From positions 12,036,864-12,100,863 of the forward strand of contig JAQFVV010000012.1 of assembly GCA_028023455.1 (NCBI GenBank): a stretch of 64,000 nucleotides of DNA. The letters run 5' to 3'. Of the stretch, positions 1 through 13,210 are shown in pieces. The stretch's first letter is position 1; each line of letters begins with the position of its first letter. The DNA comes from Epiperipatus broadwayi. Its lineage: Eukaryota > Onychophora > Udeonychophora > Euonychophora > Peripatidae. The notes under the pieces are model-generated. The model did not search any database. It saw nothing but the letters and a program-made list of their open reading frames with translations, and was not told the DNA's origin. The position numbers and the translations under genes were made by a program.

Positions 1-1170
1 ATATATACATAAAATATTGGAATCAACAAAATGTACTTTGAATTTAAACATTTTCACAAATACATTTTCTCTAGAATAGGGACATACTATTGGTTTTATA
101 GTTGAAAATATAGACATCAGAACTGTGATGCCATAGTGGGAATACAGTAATTAAAGACTCATTTAGATCATTTATTTATATTTCTCATTATTATTGATAT
201 ATATTTTTGTTTATCTTCATTTAATTTAAAAATGTATTATATTTATTGATAGACATATATAATTTTAAATTAAATTGTAATCTATTCACATATCAAAATA
301 TGAGAGAGTTACCTTTTCCCTAAGTATAAATTTATATCTTGTGGTATTGTAATTGTTATTTCACTATTTAAAAATATACAATTTTTTATGTAGTGTAGTG
401 ATTATAAATTAACTTCTATTATATTACTAATATTAGAAGCTTAAAAGATTATATCATAATAACTATTCACATTAGTTTTTGTTTTCTATAATTAATACTA
501 ATAAATAAGTAGAATGATGATTATTCTGTTCTACAATATAATATAGCAATTATATTGATAATTAAATAATGGGATCACAAAAGGAATTTTATTGGGATCC
601 AACTATTTAAATAAAAATCACACATGCCATTGCAAACATTAATTAATTTTCTATTTTAACATTAACCTAACTGGAATAATAATACATTAAGAATAACAAT
701 CCAAATTTACTTCTTACTTTCATTTAGATAATTTGATTTGCTTTCCTAAGATTTATTCTTATACTTATACAAATAACAATCACTATGGAATAATCATTTT
801 ATTATAATTGAAAGCTTTATCATCCAAGCATTACCTTTTAAATCTAAATCAATTCAATACATTTCTTAATTAATTAGCATTTATCCATTATAATTGTATC
901 TTTCAGAATTACAAACATTATAATATATTTTGCTAGTAACTTGTACTTTGAAATAAAATAATATTTCTATAAAATAAATTTCAAAATGAAATTTCAAAAT
1001 AAAAATATGACTCTTATAATATAGTATCCATTTCTGTTATATGTTCTATATTTGCAATAAAATTGCACTTTGCAAATAAATCTTTAAGATTATTTTTATA
1101 TTTAGTAAAAATATGAATCCATACAAATTCCCTTTAATATAATTATAATTTAAAAGTAATTAATGATTAA
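1..1170. other. AT-rich non-coding DNA
   Basis: I see no open frame with coding character, no tRNA-like structure and no repeat shared with the rest of the window. It consists of A/T-rich sequence with short homopolymer runs. Confidence 0.6.
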
Positions 1171-1233
1171 AGTATCAATTATAAATTCTTTAAAATAAGC
1201 TGCAGATAAAATACACATAAGAACTCTATGTCA

Positions 1234-1439
1234 ATAAACATCACATGACCACCATTTCTTATGCTTGTTTATAACTGTTGTTAAAACAGACAAAATTCAC
1301 TATACATATTGCCACACACAGCAAGCTAGACTAATTAGGGGATGCTCTAGCTTGCTGTGTGTGGCAATATGTATAGTGAGTTTTGCCTGTTTTAACAAGT
1401 TATACACAAACATAAGAAGTGTGGTCATGTGCTGTTTAT
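1234..1439. repeat. Long hairpin, ~95-bp arms
   Basis: The arms 1234-1330 and 1347-1439 are reverse complements apart from a handful of mismatches; both contain CCACACACAGCAAGCTAGA or its complement next to a loop of about 16 bp. Any transcript would fold into a long stem. Confidence 0.85.
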
Positions 1440-1520
1440 TGGCTTAAAATCAATCCTGCCTAATAGAATAGTGGTGGCTATGGTTATTAAAGAACCAAAG
1501 ACACCAAAATGTATGGGTGC

Positions 1521-1616
1521 TGAACTGAGTTCAGATCCATATGACTATATAAGCTAATGGACTTGGATTGAACTGAGTTCAGATCCATATGACTATATAA
1601 GCTAATGGGCTTGGAT
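1521..1616 (+). repeat. 48-bp tandem duplication
   Basis: Two adjacent units (1521-1568 and 1569-1616) begin TGAACTGAGTTCAGATCC and differ at one position. It lies inside the hammerhead-bearing element and is not seen in the related copies at 12-13 kb, so it is a private expansion. Confidence 0.85.
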
Positions 1617-1739
1617 TAAAAACATTAAGGTGTTTTCAGTTTAAGACCCATAGTTTTGTAGTTAAGTGGAGATAAAAGATGGCTGCTGGAGGGTTGCATT
1701 AGATCCTTAATCTAGGCACAGTGCTCTCAGATCCAAGGC

Positions 1740-1781
1740 TCCTCACTGATGAAGGCCACAAGCCAGAAACTAGTCTGGGGA
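1740..1781 (+). ncRNA. Hammerhead ribozyme-like motif
   Basis: Read 5' to 3': stem I strand TCCTCA (1740-1745), core CTGATGA (1746-1752), one extra A, stem II GGC/GCC around the loop CACAA (1754-1764), an A, core GAAA (1766-1769), a minimal stem III C-TA-G with the A-U pair, cleavage triplet GTC ending at 1775, then stem I strand TGGGGA (1776-1781), which pairs with TCCTCA over six positions including one G-U. This is the order of a hammerhead ribozyme. Unusual points are the A-A mismatch at the base of stem II and a stem III of about two pairs, which in known families (newt satellite type) favours action as a dimer. Activity is inferred, not shown. Confidence 0.6.
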
Positions 1782-3425
1782 TATTGGATGAGTAGGCACT
1801 AGGTGAGGATTATATGCACAAGCCTTTTGGCATCCATTGATTACTCTAGATTGCTGTGTGTGACAATATGTATAGTGAGTTTTTTCTGTTTTAGGAACTC
1901 TATGTGGATTGTGTTTTATGGATATGGCTTTGTGATAGAAATGACTCTTGACTGCAATAAAATTATTAATACAAACTTTAAATTAAAATACTCATTTATT
2001 TTACAATAATAATAATTACTCTATTATACAGCCTTTATCTTATATCTATTACTTAGTTCATCAAAATAATAAGTTCATCATTATTACCATCATGTATGCT
2101 TTCTTAATATTATTAAACTGTTTTAGGTGAGGTTTCTTCTTGGTCATCTTTCCATAGTTGCCTTATATTTTATAACTCCAAATATTCCACTAAAGTTATA
2201 ATATTTTAATGATAATCCATACTTAAAATTTGTATGAAAATATAGCACTACAATTTTACTAACAAAATTAGTGCTGTTGTGGTAATATTAAAAACAATAT
2301 AAATAATGTATTTAAAATAAACAATGAAATCAAGGATTTTTTTTTCATACACTATCATTCATTTTATGCATTCTTCCTCTCTCTCATTTATATTTTCTGT
2401 CTTACTTTGATCTCAGGTATCATTATTTAAACAATAATTTATTCAGATTTTAATTGAATATAATGTTTTGTATGTGATCTTATGACTTGGATGCCAATCT
2501 AGCAAAATTTAGAAAGAAAAAATTATAAAATTCCTCAAAATATCTATTCAGCATTCAATGACTATTATATTCTTATTTCACAGAAAACTTCACAGATAAG
2601 AAACTGATTTTATTAAAATACTATATCAAAATATAGGAATGGAGGTCTTCTTTATGAGGTGTCATACTTTGCAAGGTAATCATTTTTTTAATGATCTTAC
2701 CCAATAAATCCTGGATGATCCATTAAGCCTTTACAGTATATACATCACTCATGCTTCTATGGAAAATTCTGTCATCTCCTTATAATAAAACATATGAGTA
2801 TCACACAGATTAATCCCATTAAACTATTTACTCAGGTTTTTAGGGTGGTATTTTTTTACATCTTATCCTGGAATTTCAACTTATCTTTCCATAATATATC
2901 TTCATCATCTATGATCTTTAGATCAGTAATATAATCCTATCTTTCTATTGTATATTCATCTATCAACATTAAAGATCATGTTACCAAACAAATAGTTTAT
3001 CATTACCATCATCAATATGATACTTTTTCTAATATAACAAATGAGAACATAATTATTTTTCCACATTAACATTTATTCTGTTTCTTACTCTCATAGATAA
3101 CATTATATTGTGTAATACATTTATTATTTTCATAGAATCCTATAATTTTTAATTCATTATCAGTATTTTATTCCACTAATACTTTATTATAACAAATGTT
3201 AAGTTCCTTTAAAACACATTTTACCACAATCAACTTTTAAAACTTTATACCTAATAAAACATAATGCAAAGTATTATATTATCCACATATACTCTTATTC
3301 TATAACTCATGTATACTCTCTTTATTCCCTAAGCATACTTTTCATTTTTTTTAATAAAAAAGAATAATAAATAAATTGATACCTATTCATCCTATATATT
3401 ATTTGAATATCAAATTATTTTAATT

Positions 3426-5131
3426 ATTGCTAATCCTAATACATAACATTATATTTATATAAAATATCAATAATAAAATTAAAAATAAAAATCTTTTTCT
3501 TTTTTTTTTAAATTAACAAGAGAACCTGTTTCACCTCCTAGTTAAACATCACCATGGTAACCAAATCAATGTTTAAAATTTCTCAAGAGTTTTATGCTTC
3601 TCATCTTCTCTTTTTATTCAAGACACATATACATTTAAGTAAAACATTTAAAAATAATCTTCATAACAACTTGATAAAAGTTTCCAAATCTGATGCATCC
3701 TTAATTCTTTTTCCAATCTTGAACTGTTTAAAGTTAAATGCACATAAATATACACTGGAACAATATAATAAACAAAGACTTTAATGAATATTCACAAAAA
3801 ATCTTAACATTAATTTTCCCATGCTAAAAATTTTAGAATAAGTCAAGTTAATGCATCAATAAGTTTTACCTCAATTTATTTCTTCACTTTTTTTAATTTA
3901 ATAGCTTCATAGGTTTTAAAAACACATAAATAACTTCAGATGACTTTATAGTACTGTAATATATCATCTTCATTATTGACAATCAATATTAAAAGATTAA
4001 ACAGACTTTATTGTTATTCTTTATTTTTTTAATATTCTTTTCTTATGATAATATAACTCTATTTGCTAATATAACAATAATCTTCATTTATATAAGATCT
4101 TATACTAAAACATGATAAATATTAATTCTTCTTTCTAACTGTTCTATCATTTATTCATCATTAAGTATATGCTAAGTATTTTTTATTTTAATTTTTTCAA
4201 GCTATTTATAACATCTCAAATATTTAATTCAAAAAGTAAATTAGTTTCCATTAGAAATATCATCATTCAAAAAGTCATCATTTTTCAAAAGTTTTAGAAA
4301 TTCATCTCTGTATTTTATACTAGTTCCTCGGTTTTGATACATAACTAATAAAATTATTTAATGTGGTATAAATAAGCAAAGTTCTTTTATAAGATAGCAG
4401 ATACATTTTTCTTTAAATAAATAGTTTTTTTTTTGTTTTTTCATGGTTCTTCCAAACAATAATAATATTTTTAAGTTCTCTTTTAGAATTCTTTTAGATT
4501 ATCACTTGATTTACAAAACTTTTATTAGTTTGTAATAAAGAAACTAGTTTAAATTCACTCCATGATATTAAAGGGCACTTTTAAATATATTATATCTTTA
4601 AGCTCCTTTTAACTATTACTTTTACTATTTAAAAAATTAAAATATTTTAAATTTTTTATACTTTTTACAAACTGAAGTGAAACAGCTATTCACTTTACTT
4701 CTTAATGAATTGATTCCTAGATTGTTTTCTCATTGACTTAAATACCCAAGACAAAGTGATATCAGAAAACTAATTAATTAAATTTTATTGGTCAATATCA
4801 CAAATCAACTAGTAAAATTTTAAAGAATTATTTTTTTGTCTTTATTTAAAACAATTAAAATTGATTAATATTTTACAAATGAAATTAATTTATATAATTT
4901 TTTAAACTGACATTTTAAATATAAGTATGGTTTTACTATGTGATATTATTAATTGACTTTAAAAAAGAAATAATAATAAATAGTTATACTAAAAATATTA
5001 TTATTATAATTTTAAAATAAATTATTATCTTACAATTGATAATTGTTCATTCTTTTATTTACTAGAATTCTATATGGAATGAAAATAAACTAAAATTAAA
5101 TTTATCACTATTGCAAATTTTACTAAATCTA
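3426..5131. other. AT-rich spacer between duplicated copies
   Basis: A short frame at 3554-3784 starts in a Kozak-neutral context and gives a peptide with no recognisable domain; I regard it as chance. No repeats shared with other parts of the window were seen. Confidence 0.5.
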
Positions 5132-6995
<1,864 letters not shown>

Positions 6996-8398
6996 CTTTA
7001 TGTATTAAGTTATTTATGCATATTATATCAAAATTTACAGTATTACAATTATCTAAATTTGAAATTTAAATTTTTTAGTTATAATATGCATTTTATATTC
7101 TACTTTTATTATGGATAACCAATCAAAATGTTACAATATATATATATATTGTATCATATTTGTGGTATAATAGGTATTGGTATATCAAGAAAGTTAAAAT
7201 AGTTATTTTTATAAATTTGGTTTGTATGTTTTATTTTAGATACAATGGAAATTGTATTTTTTGTAACTACCTTTAGAAAATAAAAAGAAAGGAAGAAAAT
7301 AAAAATCTATTTCTAGATTTTATTAAGATATTATTGAGATAAAAATGTAAATTCCAAATGCAAACAATTATAAGCACTTCAATTAAAATTACAGCATTCT
7401 TTTGCCACTAATTAAAGATGGCCACTAAAAGGAAACAGAAGATAATTTTCTAAATGAAAGAAAATGAATAAAAGGTGCAAACAGGATATACACAACGGAC
7501 TTGAATTAGAAAGGATATAAAAAGAAAGAATGCAGTTGAGAAGAGATTTTTCCTTTCCTCTTGTGTTCTGTTGTAGCACCAGATAGTAAATTGAAAAAAA
7601 TGCTTTTATTCTACATAGTCATTACAAGATATCTTATTACATTCTTAACAGTGGACTCAGTCTTCGTAGTATGTGTGAGTAGAGGATAGTATGTTTGTTG
7701 ACCCTTTTTTCTTCCCAGAATCTCAACAATGCTGTAATTCAATCCCATCACCTATTTAAAGATTAGAACCCCAGACAGCTCACTAAGATACTGTAAGAAG
7801 AGTACACAATGGATCCAAATAAAGACAAAACCATGCATGGTAATTTGCACAATGATAGAAAAAAATCATTTAAAATTTACCTGTAAGAAACTTTATTTTG
7901 TGTTATATGTGATCACATTAAGTAAATTATCATTACTGTTGTTATGCTATAATAAATTTTTTTGAAGGCTGAAATAAGATAAACAAATTAGTTTTGATAT
8001 TCCAAACTCCAATATTCGATTTTGCAAGTATTAATTTACATGTAGTATATTTAAAGTGTGTTCTTTTTTTTTTTTTCATTATTCTCTTATATTATTATTA
8101 TTAAGGAATAAATGGTAGAGTTAAAAAAATTAATAAATCAGAAATATAATTTATTTTGTCCTACATGTAATTTCATTATTATAGTATTCCTAGCTAAGTC
8201 TGTTGTAATTTTGTCAATTATAAATGCCAATGCCTTACCATAAATTACAATTCTCCAGAGGTCCATAATTCCTAACACAATTGTGATTGTTGTACATGGG
8301 GGGAGGAAAGCCAGTAGATTCACCTACAGAGAGCTAGCACCTATGAAATAAATAAAAAACTAGTTCTTCTCCGACTAGTATTAAAACTTAGATATAAT
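6996..8398. other. AT-rich non-coding DNA
   Basis: No element ends, coding frames or RNA structures were recognised. The part at 7540-7870 is slightly less AT-rich but has no open frame of note. The minus-strand frame at 8138-8323 shows no domain. Confidence 0.5.
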
Positions 8399-8684
8399 AA
8401 ACTGGGGTTTGTTAGACTAGAAAAAAAGTAACATTTTCGAGAATATTTGATATTGTTCAACAAATGAATTATCAGGTGCTGACATACCTTTGTTCATGAC
8501 TACACTGAAGATTAAATAGTGTATAAATTCCTAAACACAATAAACTGAGTTGATTGACCAGAAGAAAATAGTTACGTTATCAAGAACATTTGATAGATCC
8601 AACAAATGAATTATCAGATGCGGACATAAGTTGGTTAATGAATACACTCAAGATTAATAGCATATAAATCTCGAATTACAGACA
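8399..8684 (+). repeat. 143-bp tandem duplication
   Basis: Two head-to-tail units, 8399-8541 and 8542-8684, share CAACAAATGAATTATCAG and similar blocks in register (AACTGgG, ACATTT, GACATA, ACACT-AAGATTAA). Identity is about 75-80 percent, so this is an old duplication. No function is suggested. Confidence 0.75.
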
Positions 8685-9149
8685 AATGGTACAATATATA
8701 TATACATTGATTAATTATACTTTTATATGAAGTCTAAAATGGTATATTTTAAAATCTCTTGTACTTTGGAAAATTGGAATGTCCTGCAAAACATTTGTGA
8801 TACATAGACATGTATGTTTAATATTTGTCATTAAATAATTAGAGATTAATATGCAATCACATATGCAAATGTGGAATTAAGATTAATTGATGGTTTATTC
8901 TACATTCAATTAGATGTATATGTAGTTACTGATTGTTTACTACCTATTCGGTATATATATATATATAATTGATATTTATTTATTAATAAATTTTTTAAAT
9001 TTAATTTAAAATAATAAATCTTTCTGAGTATTGTCCAGTTGCAAAAATGAATTTATTGCTTAATAACATTTGAAATGAAAACAAATAAACTGGTTACATG
9101 TAAAATTTATTTGAAATAACTATATCTCTTAATCCAGAAATCAAATCCT

Positions 9150-10740
9150 GGTATTAGTAGGTGAGTATGGTTGCATTATTATTATTTTTGTATTGAATTT
9201 TATAGTTATTATATCTGATTACATATAAACTTTATATGGTAATTATAATCAAATATTTGTGTTTTATGTAAATTATTATCGATTAGATGAGTACTATATT
9301 GAGTTCATGATTGATTATTGAGATCTTAATATTATTCAGTTATAAAGCTGATAATAGTATAGTTTGTTCCATCATAAGTAAGAATGATTTACTTATATTT
9401 AAATTTAATTGAGATGGATCATCAATCCAATTAACTATTAAATTTTAATAATACTAATAATTCTCTTTATATGTTTTGATTGTTATAATATACAGTTTTA
9501 ATAATTTAGTTATAGGAAATTTGAAATAAATTGATATGTAAATATCCAATATAAATCAACTATTTCTTTTCTATACTGCTATGATTGGACATTAGAGATT
9601 TAACATTATACAATAAATTCATTGATATATCATCATTATTAAATATTTTATTTTATTTCAACTAGTTTGATTAGAAAGAATAAAGTCAATATAAGAATAT
9701 AGCATGGCTGAGTTAGTATAATTTATTATTTATCATTTTATTGTCTTTTATCTTGTTATAAATAGTGTGATTAATAATAGTAAATTAATACAAAATTATA
9801 GCATGGATAAGTTAGCATTATTTATTATTTTACTAAAATAAGATTTAAAATTAATTATTGGATCATATATCTATTTAAATATTATGAACATTGAAAACTT
9901 ATAAGACATACTAAAGCTGTTATCTTAATCATTCATAAATTAGTTTATTTAGATATGAATAGCTTTAAATTTTAATATAAGTTTATATTTTTATAAGCAA
10001 TACTTGATTAGTTGGGTATATTAGAATATAGTTGTTTAATGATTTATTATTGGTTACATTCGATTATAAGTAAAATCTATCTTATAATCTTGTTTGTTTT
10101 GTGTTTATTCTAGATGCTGTCTGCACTCATAATGCTATAATAAAAATTATCATCACTGTTTTGCTTTGATATGTGAGTAGATAAAAGATTATTTTCAGTA
10201 CTGAATGATTATTTATTTATTGCCATTTATTTAGTTTAGTATATTATATCTATTCTGTTATGAACAATATTATTATTTACAGTATTATAAAATTAGTATT
10301 ATTTTTATTTGAACTTTAATTTTATTTAGTTATAAATTATGTCCAACTTTAGGGATCACTTTCATCCTGTTATGAGTGACCAGAGACTGAGCTATTTTTA
10401 TTCAGTTATATTAAAATTATATTTCATTGTGCATTTTCGATCTGTTACAAATGCTACCTAAATGATTGAGGCTGTAACAGTGGTTAGCATACACACATAT
10501 TTATTCCATTATAAATGGATGCCATAATTTTCAGGCATAATCAACAGGATCACTCTATTATGATTTTATCATTTATAATTTGTCACAAATGGCTCCCTAA
10601 TCTGCGGTGCATTAAAAGAAGAGTATACTCTCATTTTTATCCTGTTATGAATGGCACACTAACTTTAAGGTCAATAATAATAGTTATTTTATCATCATCT
10701 TTTTATGTCAGTTATATAATTTGCCTAAACCCATAGGGCA
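9150..10740 (+). repeat. Degenerate tandem array, ~35-40 bp period
   Basis: A motif approximating TTTATTCTGTTATGAATGG recurs at irregular multiples of about 35-40 bp: near 10253, 10324, 10364, 10401, 10438, 10503, 10552, 10583 and 10642, with weaker matches upstream (for example 9367 and 10062). Several instances are followed about 15 bp later by TAATTTTNAGG-like sequence. I read this as a decayed minisatellite or satellite. Boundaries are soft. Confidence 0.4.
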
Positions 10741-10885
10741 ACTTTTTATTCTGTACTATCTACCTTTATATATATATATATTTATAAATAAGCTATGAAT
10801 TTTTGCTTTATACAATTTAGCTCAATTTACATAATAAATATAAATGTGAGCAATAGCCTCACATTACTTATATTATAAAAACCAT

Positions 10886-11032
10886 TTCAAAACAAAGCAA
10901 AACTCTCCATATAGTAGTACATAAAATCCCTGTCTAGCGCCTACTCATCCAATATCCCCAGACTAGTTTCTGGCTAGTTTCTTGTTAGCACAAGATGGCA
11001 CTACTATATGGAGAGTTTTGCTTTCTTTTGAA
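10886..11032. mobile_element. Short inverted-repeat element (MITE-like)
   Basis: The 25-bp terminal inverted repeats are perfect: 10894-10918 and 11000-11024 (ACTACTATATGGAGAGTTTT and complement), extending with mismatches to about 10886 and 11032. The interior contains, on the minus strand, the 3' half of the hammerhead region (GAAAC, TAGTC, TGGGGA and ATTGGATGAGTAGG), but the CTGATGA box has been replaced. It is a deleted relative of 11959-13210; the adjoining sequence to about 11096 contains the family motif ATCATGTGATGTTTAGTGG. Confidence 0.75.
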
Positions 11033-11099
11033 TTGTTTAATAACAATTATGTGCTAGTATGAGATAGTGATCATGTGATGTTTAGTGGTTTATTATACA

Positions 11100-11958
11100 A
11101 ACGTGTTCACTTACAATTATTTTTTTAAAAGGCTGACTTTTCTTTTATAAATTACTTGAAAGAATATTAAAATCATCAAATACAGTAAATTATTTAATTT
11201 AAAAATAATAATAGTGTGTGTAATAAATTCACAAGCTTTTATTAAGCGCTTTATAAATTATATACTTCAAACAATATAAAAAATTATCCAATACAATATT
11301 TTAAAAAATCCTTAAAACATATTTTTATTATCCTTTACATATATAATATAATGCTAATATCTTACAATCTTGGTAGTGTATAACTAGAGTATGTTACTGC
11401 ACTAAACATAAATTGATTCAGAAGTGGTACTTCAAGTAGCTTGGAGAGAATATGAGCCTCTTTTTTATTTGGACCTAAATATTACAATTACTGTCATTGC
11501 CAGTAAAAATATATGTTAATGAAGTTTATTAATCAAACTATACACAAATAACGAAATAGTTAGGCACTTATGTCAATACATAAAAAAGACTACCTCATAA
11601 ATTTACAATATATTATCCAGAGACAAAAATATCATTATGTGATTGTGTCAAACAATAATATTAACTAATTAAATTAAAATGTGTGATCTATTCAAGATAT
11701 ATATATATATTACAAATAAAATGTCAGAAACTGTATTTCTTGAAACTTAATTACAATATATATATATATTGCATCCAATTATTTAAATTAGAAATGAATG
11801 GTCTCAATCAATAGAATAAAATTTAATGAAATAAAAACTTCGGAAAAAAAATTCACATTATATATAATAACGTTTAAATAGAATGGCAAGTACAAATTCC
11901 ATGAAACTAATTATTCATCACATGATCATTATTACATATGCTTACATATGCTGTTAAT
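11100..11958. other. AT-rich non-coding DNA
   Basis: Contains short AT dinucleotide runs at about 11698 and 11758. Nothing else was recognised. Confidence 0.5.
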
Positions 11959-12062
11959 AAGAGTACCAATTTCTCCATACAGAAGTGCAACAAATGCAAG
12001 CCTTCATAATCAATGGATGTGTAGTTTAGCATAAAACTTATCTAGTGCCTACTCATCCAACA

Positions 12063-12104
12063 TTCCAAGACTAGTTTCTAGCTTATGGCTTTCATCAGTA
12101 CAGA
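12063..12104 (-). ncRNA. Hammerhead-like motif, decayed stem I
   Basis: On the minus strand: CTGATGA, AA, stem II AGC/GCT around CATAA, A, GAAAC, TAGTC, TTGGAA. The core is intact and stem II differs from the 1.7-kb copy by a compensated G-C to A-T change, but stem I has lost pairs. Confidence 0.5.
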
Positions 12105-12284
12105 GACTTGAATTTGAGAGCACTCACCTAGATCTTAGAATCTAATGCAAACCTTCAGCAGTCATCTTTTACCTATTTGGTTAACTATTAAGTAGAGGCT
12201 AAGATGAAACCACCGTAATGTTTTTAACTCAAGCTCATTTGTTTGTCTGAACTCAGATCAGTTTCTATACATTTTGGTATCTTT

Positions 12285-12372
12285 GGTTTTTCAAGAATGA
12301 CAGTCTCCATTATTCTATATCCAATATAGGTTTTTCAAGAATGACAGTCACCATTATTCTATATCCACTATA
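12285..12372 (+). repeat. 44-bp tandem duplication
   Basis: Units at 12285-12328 and 12329-12372 begin GGTTTTTCAAGAATGACAGT and differ at two or three positions. It lies inside the palindromic element. Confidence 0.85.
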
Positions 12373-12495
12373 GGTACAAATTCATCAAATTCTCACATGA
12401 TCACCATTTCATATACTTACACAAGCTTCCTTTGTAATCAGAATGTGGGAAGGCTTGTGCAAAAAATGCCTATCTAGTGCCTAATTATCCAACAA

Positions 12496-12537
12496 TCTCC
12501 AGACTAGTTTTTAGTTTATGGCTTTCATCAGTGAGGA
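12496..12537 (-). ncRNA. Hammerhead-like motif, mutated GAAA
   Basis: Minus strand: TCCTCA, CTGATGA, then AAGCCATAAACT, AAAAC in place of GAAAC, TAGTC and TGGAGA. The invariant G12 is lost, so this copy is predicted inactive. Confidence 0.45.
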
Positions 12538-12669
12538 GCTTTGGATTTGAAAGCAATGTATCTAAATCATGGGATAAAATATAATCTTCCAGAAGCCATC
12601 TTTTACCTATTTGGTTAACTATAATGCATTAGATTTGGAAGTCTAATTGCAGTGTCTAAAATCCAAGGC

Positions 12670-12711
12670 TCCTTATTGATGAAAACCACATACTTAAAAC
12701 TAGTCTAGGAA
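12670..12711 (+). ncRNA. Hammerhead-like motif, degenerate
   Basis: Plus strand: TCCTTA, TTGATGA, AAACCACATACTTA, AAAAC, TAGTC, TAGGA. Several invariant bases are changed; retained as evidence of family membership only. Confidence 0.35.
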
Positions 12712-13059
12712 AGTTGAATGAATGGGCAATAGATTGGTATTCATCTTACTGCATCTATTGATTATGAAAGCTTGCACTTGGTGCACTATAGTATGGAGAA
12801 TGTTTAAGCATATGAAGTAATGATCATGTGATGTTTTGAAGATTTTATACCTATCCTATCCATAGGATAATCATGACTGGGATTTTTGAAAACAAAGCAC
12901 CAAAGTCTATAGATGTTGAATTAGTGATTGGAAACAGTATGATGTTTTCATCTTCATCTTAGGTTCCTAGCTTTATAGATAACCAAATAGGTAAAAGGTG
13001 GCTGCTGGAGGGTTGCATTAGATTTTAAGGTCTAGGTACAGTGCTCTCAAATCTAAGGC

Positions 13060-13100
13060 TCTCACTAATGAAAACCACAAGCTAGAAACTAGTCTTGGGA
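13060..13100 (+). ncRNA. Hammerhead-like motif, CTAATGA variant
   Basis: Plus strand: CTCA, CTAATGA (invariant G5 to A), AAACCACAAGCTA, GAAAC, TAGTC, TTGGGA. Predicted inactive because of the core change. Confidence 0.4.
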
Positions 13101-13210
13101 CAATGAATGAGTAGACACTACCTAGATATTTTATGCATGAATTGTCCGCATCCATTGATTAGGAAGACTTGCAATTGGTGGCACTACTATATGGAGAGTT
13201 TGGTACTCTT

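Larger units (their letters stand above)
1232..1894 (+). mobile_element. 663-bp foldback element with hammerhead motif
   Basis: The element is flanked by the 11-bp direct repeat GAACTCTATGT (1221-1231 and 1895-1905), and the paralogous copy at about 5186-5203 has the uninterrupted site, so this is an insertion with a target-site duplication. Its left part is a hairpin with ~95-bp arms (1234-1330 and 1347-1439, 16-bp loop). The right end (about 1846-1893) repeats the inner arm sequence GTGACAATATGTATAGTGAG, giving terminal inverted repeats with the left arm. There is no poly-A tail and no open frame with protein similarity. A 48-bp tandem duplication lies at 1521-1616 and a hammerhead-ribozyme-like core at 1740-1781. 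It is related to the elements at 10886-11032 and 11959-13210. Classification is open: MITE-like by structure, retrozyme-like by the ribozyme. Confidence 0.8.
1171..3425 (+). repeat. Direct duplication copy 1 (interrupted)
   Basis: This stretch is a paralogue of 5132-6995. Shared blocks run in the same order: the start around TATCAATTATAAATTCTT, then TTATGGATATG and ATGACTCTTGACTGC near 1917-1956, a short TAA tract, AAGTTCATCATTATTACC near 2070, AACTCCAAATATT near 2175, ATTTAAACAATAATTTATTC near 2424, and similarity fades after about 3425. Divergence by eye is in the order of 10-15 percent with small indels. No coding potential is visible. Positions 1232-1894 are an inserted element absent from copy 2. 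The family is unrecognised; it could be a non-autonomous transposon body or a simple segmental duplication. Confidence 0.8.
11959..13210. mobile_element. 1.25-kb nested palindromic element, hammerhead family
   Basis: The ends are ~30-bp inverted repeats: AAGAGTACCAA at 11959 and its complement ending at 13210, continuing through TCTCCATA and AGTAGTGC with few mismatches. The interior is two head-to-head pairs: a minus-strand unit (11959-12418) and a plus-strand unit (12806-13210) as outer arms, and a second inverted pair (about 12419-12610 and 12620-12805) inside them. Each unit has the same modules in order: ACCAAATAGGTAAAAG, CTGCTGGAGGGTTGCATTAG, a hammerhead-like region, ATTGGATGAGTAGGCACTAG, and CATCCATTGATTA. 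No protein frame is present. The four units are unequally diverged, so the structure is old or has been built stepwise. Confidence 0.75.

Noticed and set aside
3554-3784. 76-residue plus-strand frame between the duplicated copies
   Set aside because: No recognisable motif, no paralogue in the window, and length compatible with chance.
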